64,000 bases of DNA, taken from contig JAPQWV010000125.1 in the NCBI GenBank assembly GCA_027422505.1, positions 1,178,001 to 1,242,000 on the forward strand, read 5' to 3'. Below are positions 35,246-45,767 of this stretch, in pieces (positions within the stretch are counted from its first letter, which is position 1; each line of letters begins with the position of its first letter). Source of the DNA: Craterostigma plantagineum (lineage: Eukaryota; Streptophyta; Magnoliopsida; Lamiales; Linderniaceae). The position numbers were made by a program, and so were the translations under genes. Below the pieces are notes generated by a model, which was not told where the DNA came from, made no database searches, and saw only the letters and a list, made by a program, of their open reading frames with translations.

Positions 35246-38158
35246 AGTTTTTGGCGCCGTTGCCGGGGACAGCAGTATTATTAATTTTAGGATTTATTCT
35301 GATTTTTAGTTTAGACCTTTTAGTTATTTATATATTCTTTTTCTTATTATTATTATTATATACGTTGATACTCTCATGTTTATCGTTTGTGTTTTGTAGG
35401 ATAAGGGATGCAGCGATACTCGCAATATTCTCCCGAGACCTATGCGACATGCGATGATGAACTGGAGTGCGATTTTTGCGGATGCCAACATCTCACTAGT
35501 GAATGCAAATACAATCGTTACAAGCCTCCACTATCGTGGTATGATGGACGAGGGGAGAATTTCTACTCTTACACCGGCGATTATTCGCATTCTCCCTCGT
35601 ATGATTACTTTGCTCCACCTCAAAAAGAAAAAGCCGCTTGGGAGATAGCGCTCGAAAAGATGGCAAGGTCGTATGAGCAACCATTAATTCAAAAACATGC
35701 CCAACAACAGATTGATCCGCCCCAAAAGGAAAAAGCCGCTTGGGAGATAGCGCTGGAGAAGATGGCAGTGATACAAGAAGACAGTAGTCGTACATCTACT
35801 TCTACGAGTTTTCAAAGTCTAAGAGCAGAGTTGGAGAATCTGACGGCCCAATTTGAAAAGCTCAAAAGTGTCGTGTCTGAACGCAAACAAGAAGTACCGT
35901 CGAGCCACATTGAGTCAAATCCAGAAGAGCACATAGAAGCCATTCCATTGAATTGTGAAATAACTCAAGAACCGGTGTTGGAACCAAGCGAAGCTAACGA
36001 TGAGATCGAGTTAGAAAAAATCAATCAACCCACAGAGGCTACTGTAGATTTCGTTCCAGCAGAGCCGGGTCTATCAGATTTTCTTGAGGATACTTTGTTT
36101 TCCATGGAGTTGGAGGATCGCCAAGAAACTAGTGAGGATGAAAGCAAGAATTTCGCAGTGCATAATGTCGTGGAAAAGATAAAGATGGAGCCCGTGACTT
36201 TCGATCCGATTCTGCGCTTGGTTATGAGGTCACCGTATCATTCAGATGGCATATTCACGGAGGAATTCATTAAGGCATCGATGATCGTTGATTTCACCAT
36301 TATTTGGGAGCCGAAAGTCGACCCATGGAGAGAGTTTAAAGATTGCGACCATGCAAAGCTGTATCATTTTGAGATCAAACTTCTCTCCAAAAAGATGAAA
36401 TCAAGGTGTTCAGTACTTCTACTGAACATGCAGAGTCGTGGACCTTCAACAGGAACGAGAGTCGAGCTAACGACTATAAAAACAGCGCTTCTTGGGAGGC
36501 AACCCGAGGCTACCGATGCATATATATTATTATTTTTTTCGTCCTATTTTATTTTTCGTTTAATAAAAATTTGCCCTCACGGTGCCGTGTAGTCATGTTT
36601 TCTCGCAGGCTCAGAACTAGTTTGGGGGTTGCCAGTTCGCGATGATTGCTTGTTTACTGCGGATCAACCAAGTCCTCTACATCGATCGACCTAAAATTCA
36701 GGGCAGTGTCACTTTCAACTCTCTCTTTGCTTTTATTTTACACATTGAGGACAATGTGCTATTTAGTTTGGGGGTGGGATGTGACACATGCTAGATTTAA
36801 TATGCTTACATATTTAGGTATCGATGTGTTTCGGTCTTTTTAGTGGGTTTTACTGATGAAGGTTGCGATTTGAACGTCATCTGTGGAATCTCCTGTCAAT
36901 GATGAAAATTTTTAAATTTTTACCGTGTCGTGATATGATTCGACGAGTTGAGTGAGAAAGTCTTACATGTTGCATTGTCGTGATATTAGCATGATTATTT
37001 GGCTACATTGACTGCTTTAGGAGAGTATTGCGTATCATGAAGCACAAACCCAACTATACATGTGAGTTTTTGAGCCTTCAGAGATGAATTCAGAGCAACT
37101 CATTATGCTCGGTGTTTATTCTTGTGTGACACGCATGGACTGAATATTTTCGAACTTGCTCTGTTATGCATGTCAATGGTTACTATGTGGATTTTTATGT
37201 GCGAAAATGAAAAGGGCACTAGGATTGAGTCATTGGCCTAAATATTTCCCTACCTTACGTATTTACCACTTAGTGAGCCCCTTTGAGCCTTATTTGACTT
37301 ATTTGTTGATTTGGAGCCCAGATATTTAGCCTAATTGCCTCAAATTTAGCCTATACGACCCAGTATCAATGTGTTAATTTATCGATATCGTGAAATTGGC
37401 TTGTTGATTGAGAAGGAGCTAATCGTCGATGCATGTTAGTTATGAACTCGTCCTATGATATGGATCTCTCGTCGTAATATTGCAACAGACTAGAACCTCT
37501 CCATTCGATAAAAAGTACAAAAAAAAGAAAAGGAGGGGCTAGTTCTGAAAAAAAAAAGAAAAAAAAGAAAGAAAAAAAGGGCGAGCGAGAAGAGCTAGAA
37601 AAGGTGAAAGAATGAGTCGAGTAATAGGCACGGCGTAAGAAGAGCGAAATAAGTGGTGAGAAAAGCGATTCGATGATTGACACGTTTGATACTTTTAGCT
37701 CACTTTCCCATATGACGCACCTTTTCAAAACCCGAGCCCCGTTACAACCCTTGATGAAAGACCCTTTGATTCGTGCATGACTTCTACGATGTGACTATGA
37801 TGTGATATATTTGCAAGCCTAGAGTAATATCTTTTCAGGTCGTGATTTGAGCGTCTTTATACAGATCCCTTTGAAAACACCTCGAGTGACTTGAGCGATC
37901 CTTATGAGAGTTGTGGATTGATGCGTGGTACAATTCTAGAAATGTCTTTCATGCTATGATAAGATTGCGACTTATTACCTCATGCCTCGTGTTTTGACTA
38001 GATCGTTCATTAGTTGATGATTATCTTGACTTATATGCTTTTACGCTTTCTGAGATGAAACAAGAGAATTTCATTGACTGATGTTCTATAATCCTAACTT
38101 GACTTGGTTTTATTTCGCTTTTATGATCGAGGACGATCGAAGCTAGTTTGGGGGTTGT
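35246..38158 (+). mobile_element. Array internal region 5
   Basis: 2913 bp. Private changes: one extra T after the gag frame, GGGTTTTACTG for GGGTATAACTG, one A lost in GACTAGAACC. Primer site 35252-35269, hairpin 36741-36758. Confidence 0.9.
35408..36592 (+). CDS. Gag-like protein of array unit 5, extended C-terminus
   Basis: Same protein up to residue about 376; an extra T in the run before CGTCC shifts the tail, giving 394 instead of 384 codons. The lack of effect elsewhere suggests that the extreme C-terminus is unimportant or not translated. Confidence 0.78.
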   Translation: MQRYSQYSPETYATCDDELECDFCGCQHLTSECKYNRYKPPLSWYDGRGENFYSYTGDYSHSPSYDYFAPPQKEKAAWEIALEKMARSYEQPLIQKHAQQQIDPPQKEKAAWEIALEKMAVIQEDSSRTSTSTSFQSLRAELENLTAQFEKLKSVVSERKQEVPSSHIESNPEEHIEAIPLNCEITQEPVLEPSEANDEIELEKINQPTEATVDFVPAEPGLSDFLEDTLFSMELEDRQETSEDESKNFAVHNVVEKIKMEPVTFDPILRLVMRSPYHSDGIFTEEFIKASMIVDFTIIWEPKVDPWREFKDCDHAKLYHFEIKLLSKKMKSRCSVLLLNMQSRGPSTGTRVELTTIKTALLGRQPEATDAYILLFFSSYFIFRLIKICPHGAV

Positions 38159-39590
38159 TGATAAGTTAGGATTTTGCATCATTTTTATACCCATTAAAAG
38201 CGTAATTTTGATTGTTATGTATTCGAAATATCCTCGAATATCTTATGTTATATTGGGTCTCTTATTTCATAGATATCGAGGTAAAATGAAGTTAAAACGA
38301 GAAAAATCGGGTATGACAAGAAGCCGACGAAACACGCACATGAAAGCATCTCACGACGTCACAAGCGAGTAGCTACTTCATGCGAGTATTTTATCTTGAG
38401 AATCAAGTTGGAAGCAAGCAATTTTGGGCTGGATATGTACGTGACACTTGAAGATGTAATATTGGAAACTTGGCAAACTACATTCACACGTGGCTTTTAA
38501 AGTTGAATTTGAAGCTCTCTTCCAATTGGGCCACGCAATCAACAACAATATCAGCCCACTATGTGAAGTCGGTCATTAATTAGGGCTTTATGTTCTATTT
38601 AAAGAGCAGAATAAAGACGAAAGGAGAGAGGAGGTTTAGATCTGGGAACGACAGAAAATAAAGCTGCGACTGAAAATAAATAGCTGGGGGCAGCGAATAA
38701 AGAGAGCAGCGAATAAAGAAAAGCAGCGAAGGATTGACGGCCGGAGCGAGGCGACGCGAGCACCGTAAAGGGCGAATTTCTTACCTTTTTATTATTTGGT
38801 TTTCGACAATGTTTTCTTTTGATTCGTTGTCGTTTTCGTATAATATGCTAGCTTAATTTCTTTTGTGATTAAGGCCGTGTGAGGCCGGATTATGACTACG
38901 TATTAATGCAAGTATTATTTTATTTAATCATATGATTTGAGTTACGTATTCTTTGTCTGTGCTTCATATGCGTACGTGTGATTGGCCTCCATGCGTATGA
39001 TTATTGATTGGTTTATGAGACGGACTAAGTGATTAGACCGATTAGAACAAAACATTGAATACCACTACGTAAAACCGACCAGAGATGGAATTCGGTTTCG
39101 TATGTGTGGTTTCCGATAATTTAGGCGCCGAAAGCGTCTAAACTCGGGGAATTTCACGAAGATCGAAGGCACGTATAGGAACTACAGTCATATAGACATA
39201 TAGTTTATTGGTTCTCTATTTACGTAGGGTTGCTATTACGGGACAAACGAGTAGCACGTATGTTAGGAAATTCTACCTTGACTTGATTCATGATGATTAG
39301 ATAGATTATATTGCATGAAAGCGTAGGAGTAATTTGTGTCGTGCATGTGTCTTGATCACGTCGTCGTCAACTGATCTATCCTATCTGTTTTATTTGCGTT
39401 TATTTTATTATTTGCGTCTTTTATCTCTTTTATCAAATCATCAAAACTATAAAAATTCCGTTAATTTAAATTAGAATTAGGAATATTTTCTTAGAATTAA
39501 TCGAGCTGTCTTCGTGGATCGATACTCGGACTTCGTCCGTTTTATACTACTTGCACGACCTAGTACACTTGCTAGTATTTGAGCGTGTCA
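38159..39590 (+). repeat. Array LTR 6 (outermost right)
   Basis: 1432 bp; LTR-4 pattern at the four informative sites. It ends GAGCGTGTCA and is followed by AGTTTTT, the same seven bases that follow every internal LTR, and then gypsy integrase sequence. Confidence 0.92.
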
Positions 39591-40758
39591 AGTTTTTATA
39601 CACTTGCCACGGATGGACCGAGATGTTAAGCATTGTGTTGAATGGTGTAGAACTTGTCACATTGCGAAGAGCCATGGACAGAATACTGGTTTGTACACGC
39701 CATTACCGGTGCCAACGAGTCCTTGGGAGGATGTGAGTATGGACTTTGTAGTGGGATTACCTCGCACTCAAAGGAACAAAGACTCGGTCATGGTAGTTGT
39801 GGATCGATTTTCCAAAATGGCCCATTTTGTTCCATGTATAAAGACCTTAGATGCTACCCATGTCGCCGATCTTTACTTCAAGGAAATCGTGAGACTTCAC
39901 GGAATTCCTCGATCCATTACTTCTGATCGCGACCCAAAGTTTATGAGTCATTTTTGGCGTACAATGTGGAGGAAGCTTGGAACTAAGCTGCAATTTAGTT
40001 CTTCTCATCACCCTCAAACCGATGGGCAGACGGAAGTGGTGAATAGAAGCTTGGGAAATTTATTAAGAAGCTTGATTGGGAAAAATCCACGCCAATGGGA
40101 TGCTGTTTTGGCTCAAGCGGAATTTGCTTATAATCGTTCAACAAGCCAAACTACTAAACATAGCCCGTTTCAGGTTGTGTATGGTAGTAATCCAGTCACA
40201 CCATTGGATTTAGTTCCTCTTCCTACTGATCTTCAGTTTAGTGGCGATGGAGAAGAACATGCACAGCGCATCAAGCGATTGCATGAGCAAGTTCGCGATG
40301 AAATTATCAAACAGAATGAAAAGTATCAGAAGGTCGCAAACAAGAACAGGAAGAAATCAGTCTTCGAAGAGGGAGACTTGGTTTGGATTCACTTAAGGAA
40401 GGATCGTTTTCCTCGTGGACGTCATGGAAAGCTTAAGCCTAGGGCGGATGGACCTTTTAAAATTTTGAAGAAAATTGGAGACAACGCCTACAAGGTGGAG
40501 CTTCCTCAAGCTTATGGTGTTTCCGATACTTTCAATGTGTCAGATCTTTCTCCATACGTTGGTGACGAGTTCGATCAAGATTCGAGGGCGAATCTTTTCA
40601 TACCTGGGGAGAATGACACTGGAAAGTTCGCTGCTGATCTGTCAACTTCGCGGAATAAACTGCTGTCCCTGGCGCAAAATAAGGAGGCAAAATTGGTACC
40701 ATTGGAAAGCCACGCGAGTCTAGTTTTCAAGGAAATTAACGGCACAGAAAAATATTGA
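39591..40758 (+). CDS. Gypsy pol, 3' part (integrase)
   Basis: Continuation of the gypsy integrase beyond the array. It starts in the zinc finger (the two cysteines in CVEWCRTCHIAKSHG), then the catalytic core with VSMDFVVGLP (D), ITSDRDPKFMS (D) and HPQTDGQTEVVNRS (E), and the C-terminal FEEGDLVWIHLRKDRFP and GPFKILKKIGDNAYKVELP domain. The last 48 codons (from GKFAADLSTS to the stop) lie within the 3' LTR, an overlap typical of CRM-type elements. No canonical chromodomain is visible; the tail may be the CR-type targeting motif. All catalytic residues are present, so this was an intact element before the array landed. Confidence 0.92.
40605..40613 (+). other. Gypsy polypurine tract
   Basis: TGGGGAGAA immediately before the 3' LTR; it also encodes part of the integrase tail. 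Confidence 0.7.
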
Positions 40759-41095
40759 GTATGGGCAAAGATATGACCTTTTGAATGAAGACTGCCAGGC
40801 ATAGTCAAATACCGAGAAGTTGGAAGGACAGTCAAGTTTTTGGGGTCTTTTGCATCAAATTTCGTTACTAGTCAGTCTGTCAACATTCTTCCTTTAATGT
40901 CTCTTATTTTCGTGGTTAGTTTGGTCAATAAGTAAGGTCAATGTAGTAGAGAAAGGGGTATGATCGTTTGATTAAGAAAAACTTGTCATTTTGAAGATTG
41001 TATCTTCAACTTGTACTCTTGGTGGATTCCTAGAGTAGTGATATTTGAGTGTGCCTTGTGTCTACCTCCTACTTCTCCTATATTTTTCGGTGTCA
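40614..41095 (+). repeat. CRM-type gypsy 3' LTR
   Basis: 482 bp, TG...CA ends, followed by target duplication GTTGA. Its first 145 bases are the end of the pol frame. Confidence 0.94.
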
Positions 41096-41100
41096 GTTGA
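41096..41100. repeat. Target duplication GTTGA, right copy
   Basis: Identical to 12623-12627. Confidence 0.95.
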
Positions 41101-43490
41101 TGTGTGTATTTAGTATAATGACATCCAATTATTTGTTCACCTTTAACTTTAACTTATTTTAAGAAGACATAGTGCAGTCAGATGTTGCAATAAACGAAGT
41201 TACATAAGCTTTAGCGCAGCAACTGCAAGGCGCCTTGGATGGAGTTATATTACTTCGAGCTGTGACACGGAGAATGATGTTAACTCTGCAAGTAATGGTA
41301 AGTTAATAATTCAAACTTCATTTATTGCAACCTTTGTACTTGCAATTTTAAGTTACTGATTTGATTGTGTGCTTCGTGAAATTAACTTGATACGTTTAAT
41401 AACCTGGACCTTAATAATATAGTTCTTAGCAGCAGTAGTATAGTCTCAGTCTCATATGCATCAGATCATACATCTTAAGTTTTTACGTGATAAAATGTTA
41501 TATTTTGGTAAACCGTTACGTTTTGATATGATTTAGATGGTACGGTATATGTGAATTACATTAAATAACGTAATAACTTGGAGAAGCTTAGAGTGGATGA
41601 TTTTTTTTTTTTTCTCATTGTGAGTTATTGATTTATGGTTCATGCATTGACCACCGAGAATAATAGTGGACCACCGCTGTTCCCACACACGATTAGCATC
41701 GCATCTCATTTTGGTTGAGCTCAGTTGTCCCCCGATGCTAAAAACCTGTAATTGGTTCACAATATCATGAATTCTCTGTTATAGTTGGCTTTTTGTTCTT
41801 AGACTTTTTTGCTCTCGGGACCCTTTTTGTTAGATGTTGAAATACAGGGGTTCCAATGATGTTTTTCATATGGAGTTATACCTCTCGATTGCTTAGAATA
41901 TTTGTCTTTTAGCAAATATATGTTGTTTTCCGAGTACTAGCGAGTTAATTTTATTATTCATTTAATTTACAATTTCTTCCATTTTCGGTGAATAGTCGTT
42001 GGTTTATATTTTTTCGGGGTGTATTTTTTTGACTTTGTGTTGTCGATCAATGTCTGTGCTATATTTAATCTTGTGTTTAAAATATTTATTGTGGATCCTA
42101 ATTCCTAACTATTATTGGTATCAAACAGTGTATCTTTGGGAAATAAAAAAATGCGATGTGAAGTTCTGAAAATAGTTAAGCATTGTTGAAAGACACCACC
42201 TGAATGGGCAGGGCTTATGCTGAAGTTGCCCTTATATGCTTCTTGGCCCATTGCGATTACATCGATTACAGGTGAGATCTGAGTAAAAAATAATAATTTC
42301 TGTCAAGACGTCTTCAAGCCGTTGGTCTATTTGGATAATTGTTTGCATCCGACATTTCTCTGTCCATTAATATTATCATTTTTGTTGAGTTGATCTGGAC
42401 TATGTTTGTTTCATATGAAAGGAAATTAGACGAGGAGGATGAATCTCCTATAAAATCACTGTTTCGGGTAATGATGCTATTCTTAGATTTCACAATTGTT
42501 CTCTTCGTCCAGGTGACTTCGAAGATATCATTAACGATATCATCTTAACACACTGAGCAATTCTATGATCTTATTATGTTTATTAGCTTTGACAATGTTA
42601 TGTTTTTTTCGCTGCAGAAGTTACAGAAAACAGCAAGTCCAACGTAGATTTCTTGTGGTTTACCTAGGTTAGTAAAACTAGGTTAACATATGTAAGTGAA
42701 ATTGATTTCAAATTTCAATTATATGCTAAGATAATTCGACTTGAGAGCTGTGTTTTCTTTTTTTGCGTTGTTGCTATGATAATGTCATTTTTATGACTCC
42801 ATTACTCAACGTTCTATTATGATGGTAGGTTACTGAAAAGAAGCACCCTCTCGGGCTTTTACGTCAATCTTTCCAAGAGCATAGCTATTGGAGCCCGAGA
42901 GACAAAGCTCAAATAAATCTCAAGACAAAAACTGCAAACGCACCTAAGCATTCAGAACAAATAGCTTCCAAGCAACTTAACAACATGCTTGACAAAATCA
43001 AGCAAGCATACGACGAGGCGCCCTCCCAAGATCAACTAGAAGCAAAATCATCTTCTACCAATCCGCCCCGCATCACAAAAGGAGCGAGGTTTCAGTTGTT
43101 GCAGTTAAGTACAGTTTTTGTTTCCGATGAAGGCGAAGAAGGAACAATTTTACATATTGATCCGAAATTAATATGATTTTTTTCCTAATATCAGATTAAT
43201 AGCTGACATTCGAGTCAACTGAAAATGTAAGCAAATCCTACTGATGATAATATTTTATGTCTATCTTCAGTGCAATTAAATTTAAATTATTATTATTATT
43301 ATGATCTCTCATTACTAACTATTTGACATATTATTTTCCTGATATAGAATTTACACTATTTTTACTTTAAAGTATGATAGTGACAACAAACAATTTTTAT
43401 AGTACTGTTGGTTTACAATTATAAAATAATAATATTATTTTATGATATAGTTATATTGTGCGGACGTATATCATTTATACATACTTAAGT
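41101..43490 (+). other. Unidentified exon-like pieces upstream of a Helitron end
   Basis: No complete gene. Pieces with coding character and plausible splice sites occur at about 42195-42271 (ends ACAG|GTGAG; one frame reads EWAGLMLKLPLYASWPIAI), 42420-42468 (KLDEEDESPIKSLFR before GTAATG) and 42829-43176 (after a TAG acceptor; KKHPLGLLRQSFQEHSYW, then a lysine/glutamate-rich stretch to a stop at 43176). I do not recognise the protein. Position just left of a Helitron 3' terminus suggests captured gene fragments, but a decayed host gene is equally possible. A poly-T run lies near 41605. Confidence 0.35.
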
Positions 43491-43518
43491 CCCGTGCATT
43501 GCACGGGCAAAAAACTAG
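43491..43518 (+). mobile_element. Helitron 3' terminus
   Basis: Perfect 7-bp stem CCCGTGC-ATT-GCACGGG, seven bases later CTAG, then T. This is the classic plant Helitron 3' end (subterminal hairpin plus CTRR, inserted before T). The 5' end was not found; it may lie left of the gypsy element, before 12623. Confidence 0.75.
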
Positions 43519-43522
43519 TTTG

Positions 43523-44459
43523 TAAGGATGGCAATGTGGCGGGTCTAGACCGGACCCGCCTAGACTGGCCCCTAAGACCATATCCAATCGAGAAACCCAT
43601 TTTCAAACTCAAAATGCAGTAATTCTTCTCGAACGGAAGTACTCATTCTCAAACTCAAAGGATTATTCCTACAACTTCCACACCAATTTCTACAAAATTG
43701 CAAAATACTCACATATTTTATAACTTCACAAATTAAACAACAAATATTATTTTAGATACGATACAATAATTAATAAAACTATAATCGTGACGATGAACAG
43801 TAATTTGCAGATAACATTTGACCTTAATATCCCTAAAACTTCGTACGGTGTTGTGATTAAATTTGCAACTTGATGATAGTTGAAGAAGTCAATGTAGGGA
43901 AAAAAATAGCTGAGAATATGATAAAACACCATACTTTATTAAAGCTGATTGTACGTCTCTTCATCAAGATGAGATTGCGTGTAAAGAATCTACAAATATT
44001 GGATTATTATGTTATTTGTAAACCAAAACGCAAAAAACTGTCATGGATCGCATACTACCTCCATTCCAAAAAAACCTCCCTTTAGTACATGGGATAAAAA
44101 GCTGCAACATTCCACAAAATACATGTTTAATACATTAAACCTACCAAAAACCTCCTACAAGCCACAACAGTGGTAAAAACCTCAAATTTTCATGTTTTTC
44201 TCTCACCTAATCACCCAAATAACCCAGCATTGAGGGAGGCCTAATGAAGCGCTTTTTTTTTTTCATTATTCGGGTTTGGGACAGGTTCGGGGTCCGAAAA
44301 ATCTCAACCCGGCCAGGTCAGACCCGGTTCATACGGGCTCGGGGTGGGTCCAAACCTAGGCGGGCAGAGCGGGTTCGGATTCCAACATAAAATAAACGGA
44401 TCGGGTCGCGTCTCAAGTCCTGCCAAATCCGCTTCAGACCCGTCCGGCTGCCATCCCTA
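43523..44459. mobile_element. hAT-like non-autonomous element, internally interrupted
   Basis: Ends TAAGGATGGCAATG and (complement) TAGGGATGGCAGCC are near-matching inverted repeats of the plant hAT type. GC-rich CGGGTC/GACCCG sequence is found at both ends (43539-43575 and 44270-44455) with unrelated AT-rich DNA between, as if another insertion split it. No 8-bp target duplication was recognised. Confidence 0.45.
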
Positions 44460-44905
44460 CCAAATGGTACGGAGTAGTGAAAGAGAAGCTTACGTTTTTT
44501 TTAAATGTTTGATTGAGGTAGTTGGTGATGGAAAAATAACAATATTGATGTCAAATTTCGTTGATGGACATATAAATAATGAGAAACTCATTTTATCAAG
44601 ATTCGCAAGTGTACGAAAGCTAACACTCAACAAGCTCCAATATATCATTTTTCGAAAATGAGCCGAACAAGACTCGTTTATACCCCAACATACGACAATA
44701 GTAGAAGTAAAAGTAGGTTCTATTTTCGAGTATAATATCTCCTACTACGCATTAAATTTCATGATAGCAAAACAGAGTGTGTAACAGATTTCATTTTCAC
44801 CAGACACCCATCTACTTAATACAAGAAGAAACTAACATACTTCCAAAAGCACAGATCATTCTGTGATGTGAAGCGATTTCCCTAAAGCTGGAGAAGAACA
44901 TATTT
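44460..44905. other. Intergenic and 3' UTR region
   Basis: No gene recognised. The right part is expected to hold the 3' UTR of the minus-strand SWIB gene. Confidence 0.5.
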
Positions 44906-45767
44906 TTAAGAAGGCTTTGGGAAGTGATTAGACAAAAGCTTTGCGATGCCCTGAAAGTTGACCATGTCGTTCCCGTCGAAGATCGCCTTCAGTTTGTCGT
45001 CGCAGAATATTTCCCGCTTGTTAGATGGATTCTGCCAAATAAAATGACATAAGAATCAATGTCACTGCAGCGAAATCATTATTCGAAACAGGGATTTAAT
45101 GGAAAAACCAGTTAGACAAAGGCATCTTTAATGAGAGAAAAAGATTAAAAAAATCAAAACTTGTTATGAACATTCAAGGACCAACATTTCAAGGCAAGAT
45201 CAGGTCAGCCATAAAAGGATTTGAGAACCGTGAAAGACGAAGGGCACATTAATGAAATCAAGCTCAGGACTAAACATATCGGTTATTGAAATCTAAAACG
45301 AGAAATTGCACGTAAATCAGTGCTGGTAGCATATTTCATACGCAGCTCCCTTTCAAAACCATTCCATGAACTCCATCACTCTGCTGTTTTCATTTTCCTC
45401 AACGATTAATATCCTCACAGCCTTAGGATAAAAACATAACGTATTTAGTGGTACCAAATCATGAGAGACGCAGAACGAAATCACAATGAACACAACAGAA
45501 AACACATACGCAGCATCGGGTTATTTGTACGACCTGCAGATTGTTAGACTTCACGTATGCCCAAATTTTCTTAACCGCATCAGATCGAGAAGCCTGGGGA
45601 GACCCCAAGAACTTCGCGAGCGCAGGGGAAACCGTGTACACCTTCAGTATTCCCGGAACCGCCTTGGGCTTCGTCGCAGCGGCCACGGAAGCGGCGGAGG
45701 ATGCTGACTTGGCGGGGGCGAATAGAGGTCCGCAACGGCGGAGGAAAACCCTAGCTGATGACGCCAT
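44906..45767 (-). CDS. SWIB/MDM2-domain protein, organellar type
   Basis: Two exons, 45534-45767 and 44906-45031, joined in phase 0 to give 119 residues. The N-terminal ~35 residues (RVFLRRCGPLFAPAKSASS) look like a transit peptide, followed by one SWIB domain: GILKVYTVSPALAKFLG, AVKKIWAYVKSNNLQ, NPSNKREIFCDDKLKAIFDG and the closing FQGIAKLLSNHF. Small stand-alone SWIB proteins of plants occur in mitochondria, plastid nucleoids and the nucleus, where they are thought to affect DNA compaction and transcription. The first exon ends exactly after SNNLQ, the usual intron position in this family as I recall. The 502-bp intron shows no other gene. Confidence 0.92.

Larger units (their letters stand above)
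16432..39590 (+). mobile_element. Tandem pentamer of a non-autonomous LTR retrotransposon
   Basis: 23,159 bp built as LTR-(INT-LTR)x5: six LTRs of 1431-1432 bp, five internal regions of 2912-2916 bp, repeat period 4347, 4347, 4345, 4344 and 4344 bp. All units point the same way and share LTRs, so it is not five separate insertions. Each internal region has a tRNA-Asp-type primer site, one gag-like frame and a G-rich tract before the next LTR, but no protease, RT, RNase H or integrase. The primer site and gag finger resemble Athila-type gypsy elements; the design fits LARD/TR-GAG elements mobilised in trans. Sequence variants show units 1-2 and 3-5 as two groups. The array sits in the gypsy integrase with no visible 5-bp target duplication (TTCGC left, AGTTT right). 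Confidence 0.93.
12628..41095 (+). mobile_element. Ty3/gypsy (CRM-type) element interrupted by a 23-kb array
   Basis: Outer element: LTRs 12628-13109 and 40614-41095 (482 bp each), primer binding site for initiator tRNA-Met, gag-pol in one frame, integrase running into the 3' LTR. Gag sequence type and the coding overlap with the 3' LTR are features I associate with the CRM (centromeric) clade of chromoviruses. LTRs differ at two positions I could find, so insertion is recent. Without the inserted array (16432-39590) the element would be about 5.3 kb. Confidence 0.93.

Noticed and set aside
16432..39590. CRISPR-like or satellite array
   Set aside because: The regular spacing comes from LTR retrotransposon units with primer site, gag and G-rich tract; there are no short repeats with unique spacers.
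16432..39590. Five independent insertions of one element
   Set aside because: Separate insertions would give two LTRs each and target duplications; here neighbours share one LTR and no duplication is seen between units.
43571..44262. Separate MITE inside the split hAT-like element
   Set aside because: The left edge (ATATCCAATCGAGAAACCC) resembles some MITE ends, but no matching inverted repeat or target site could be found at the right edge.
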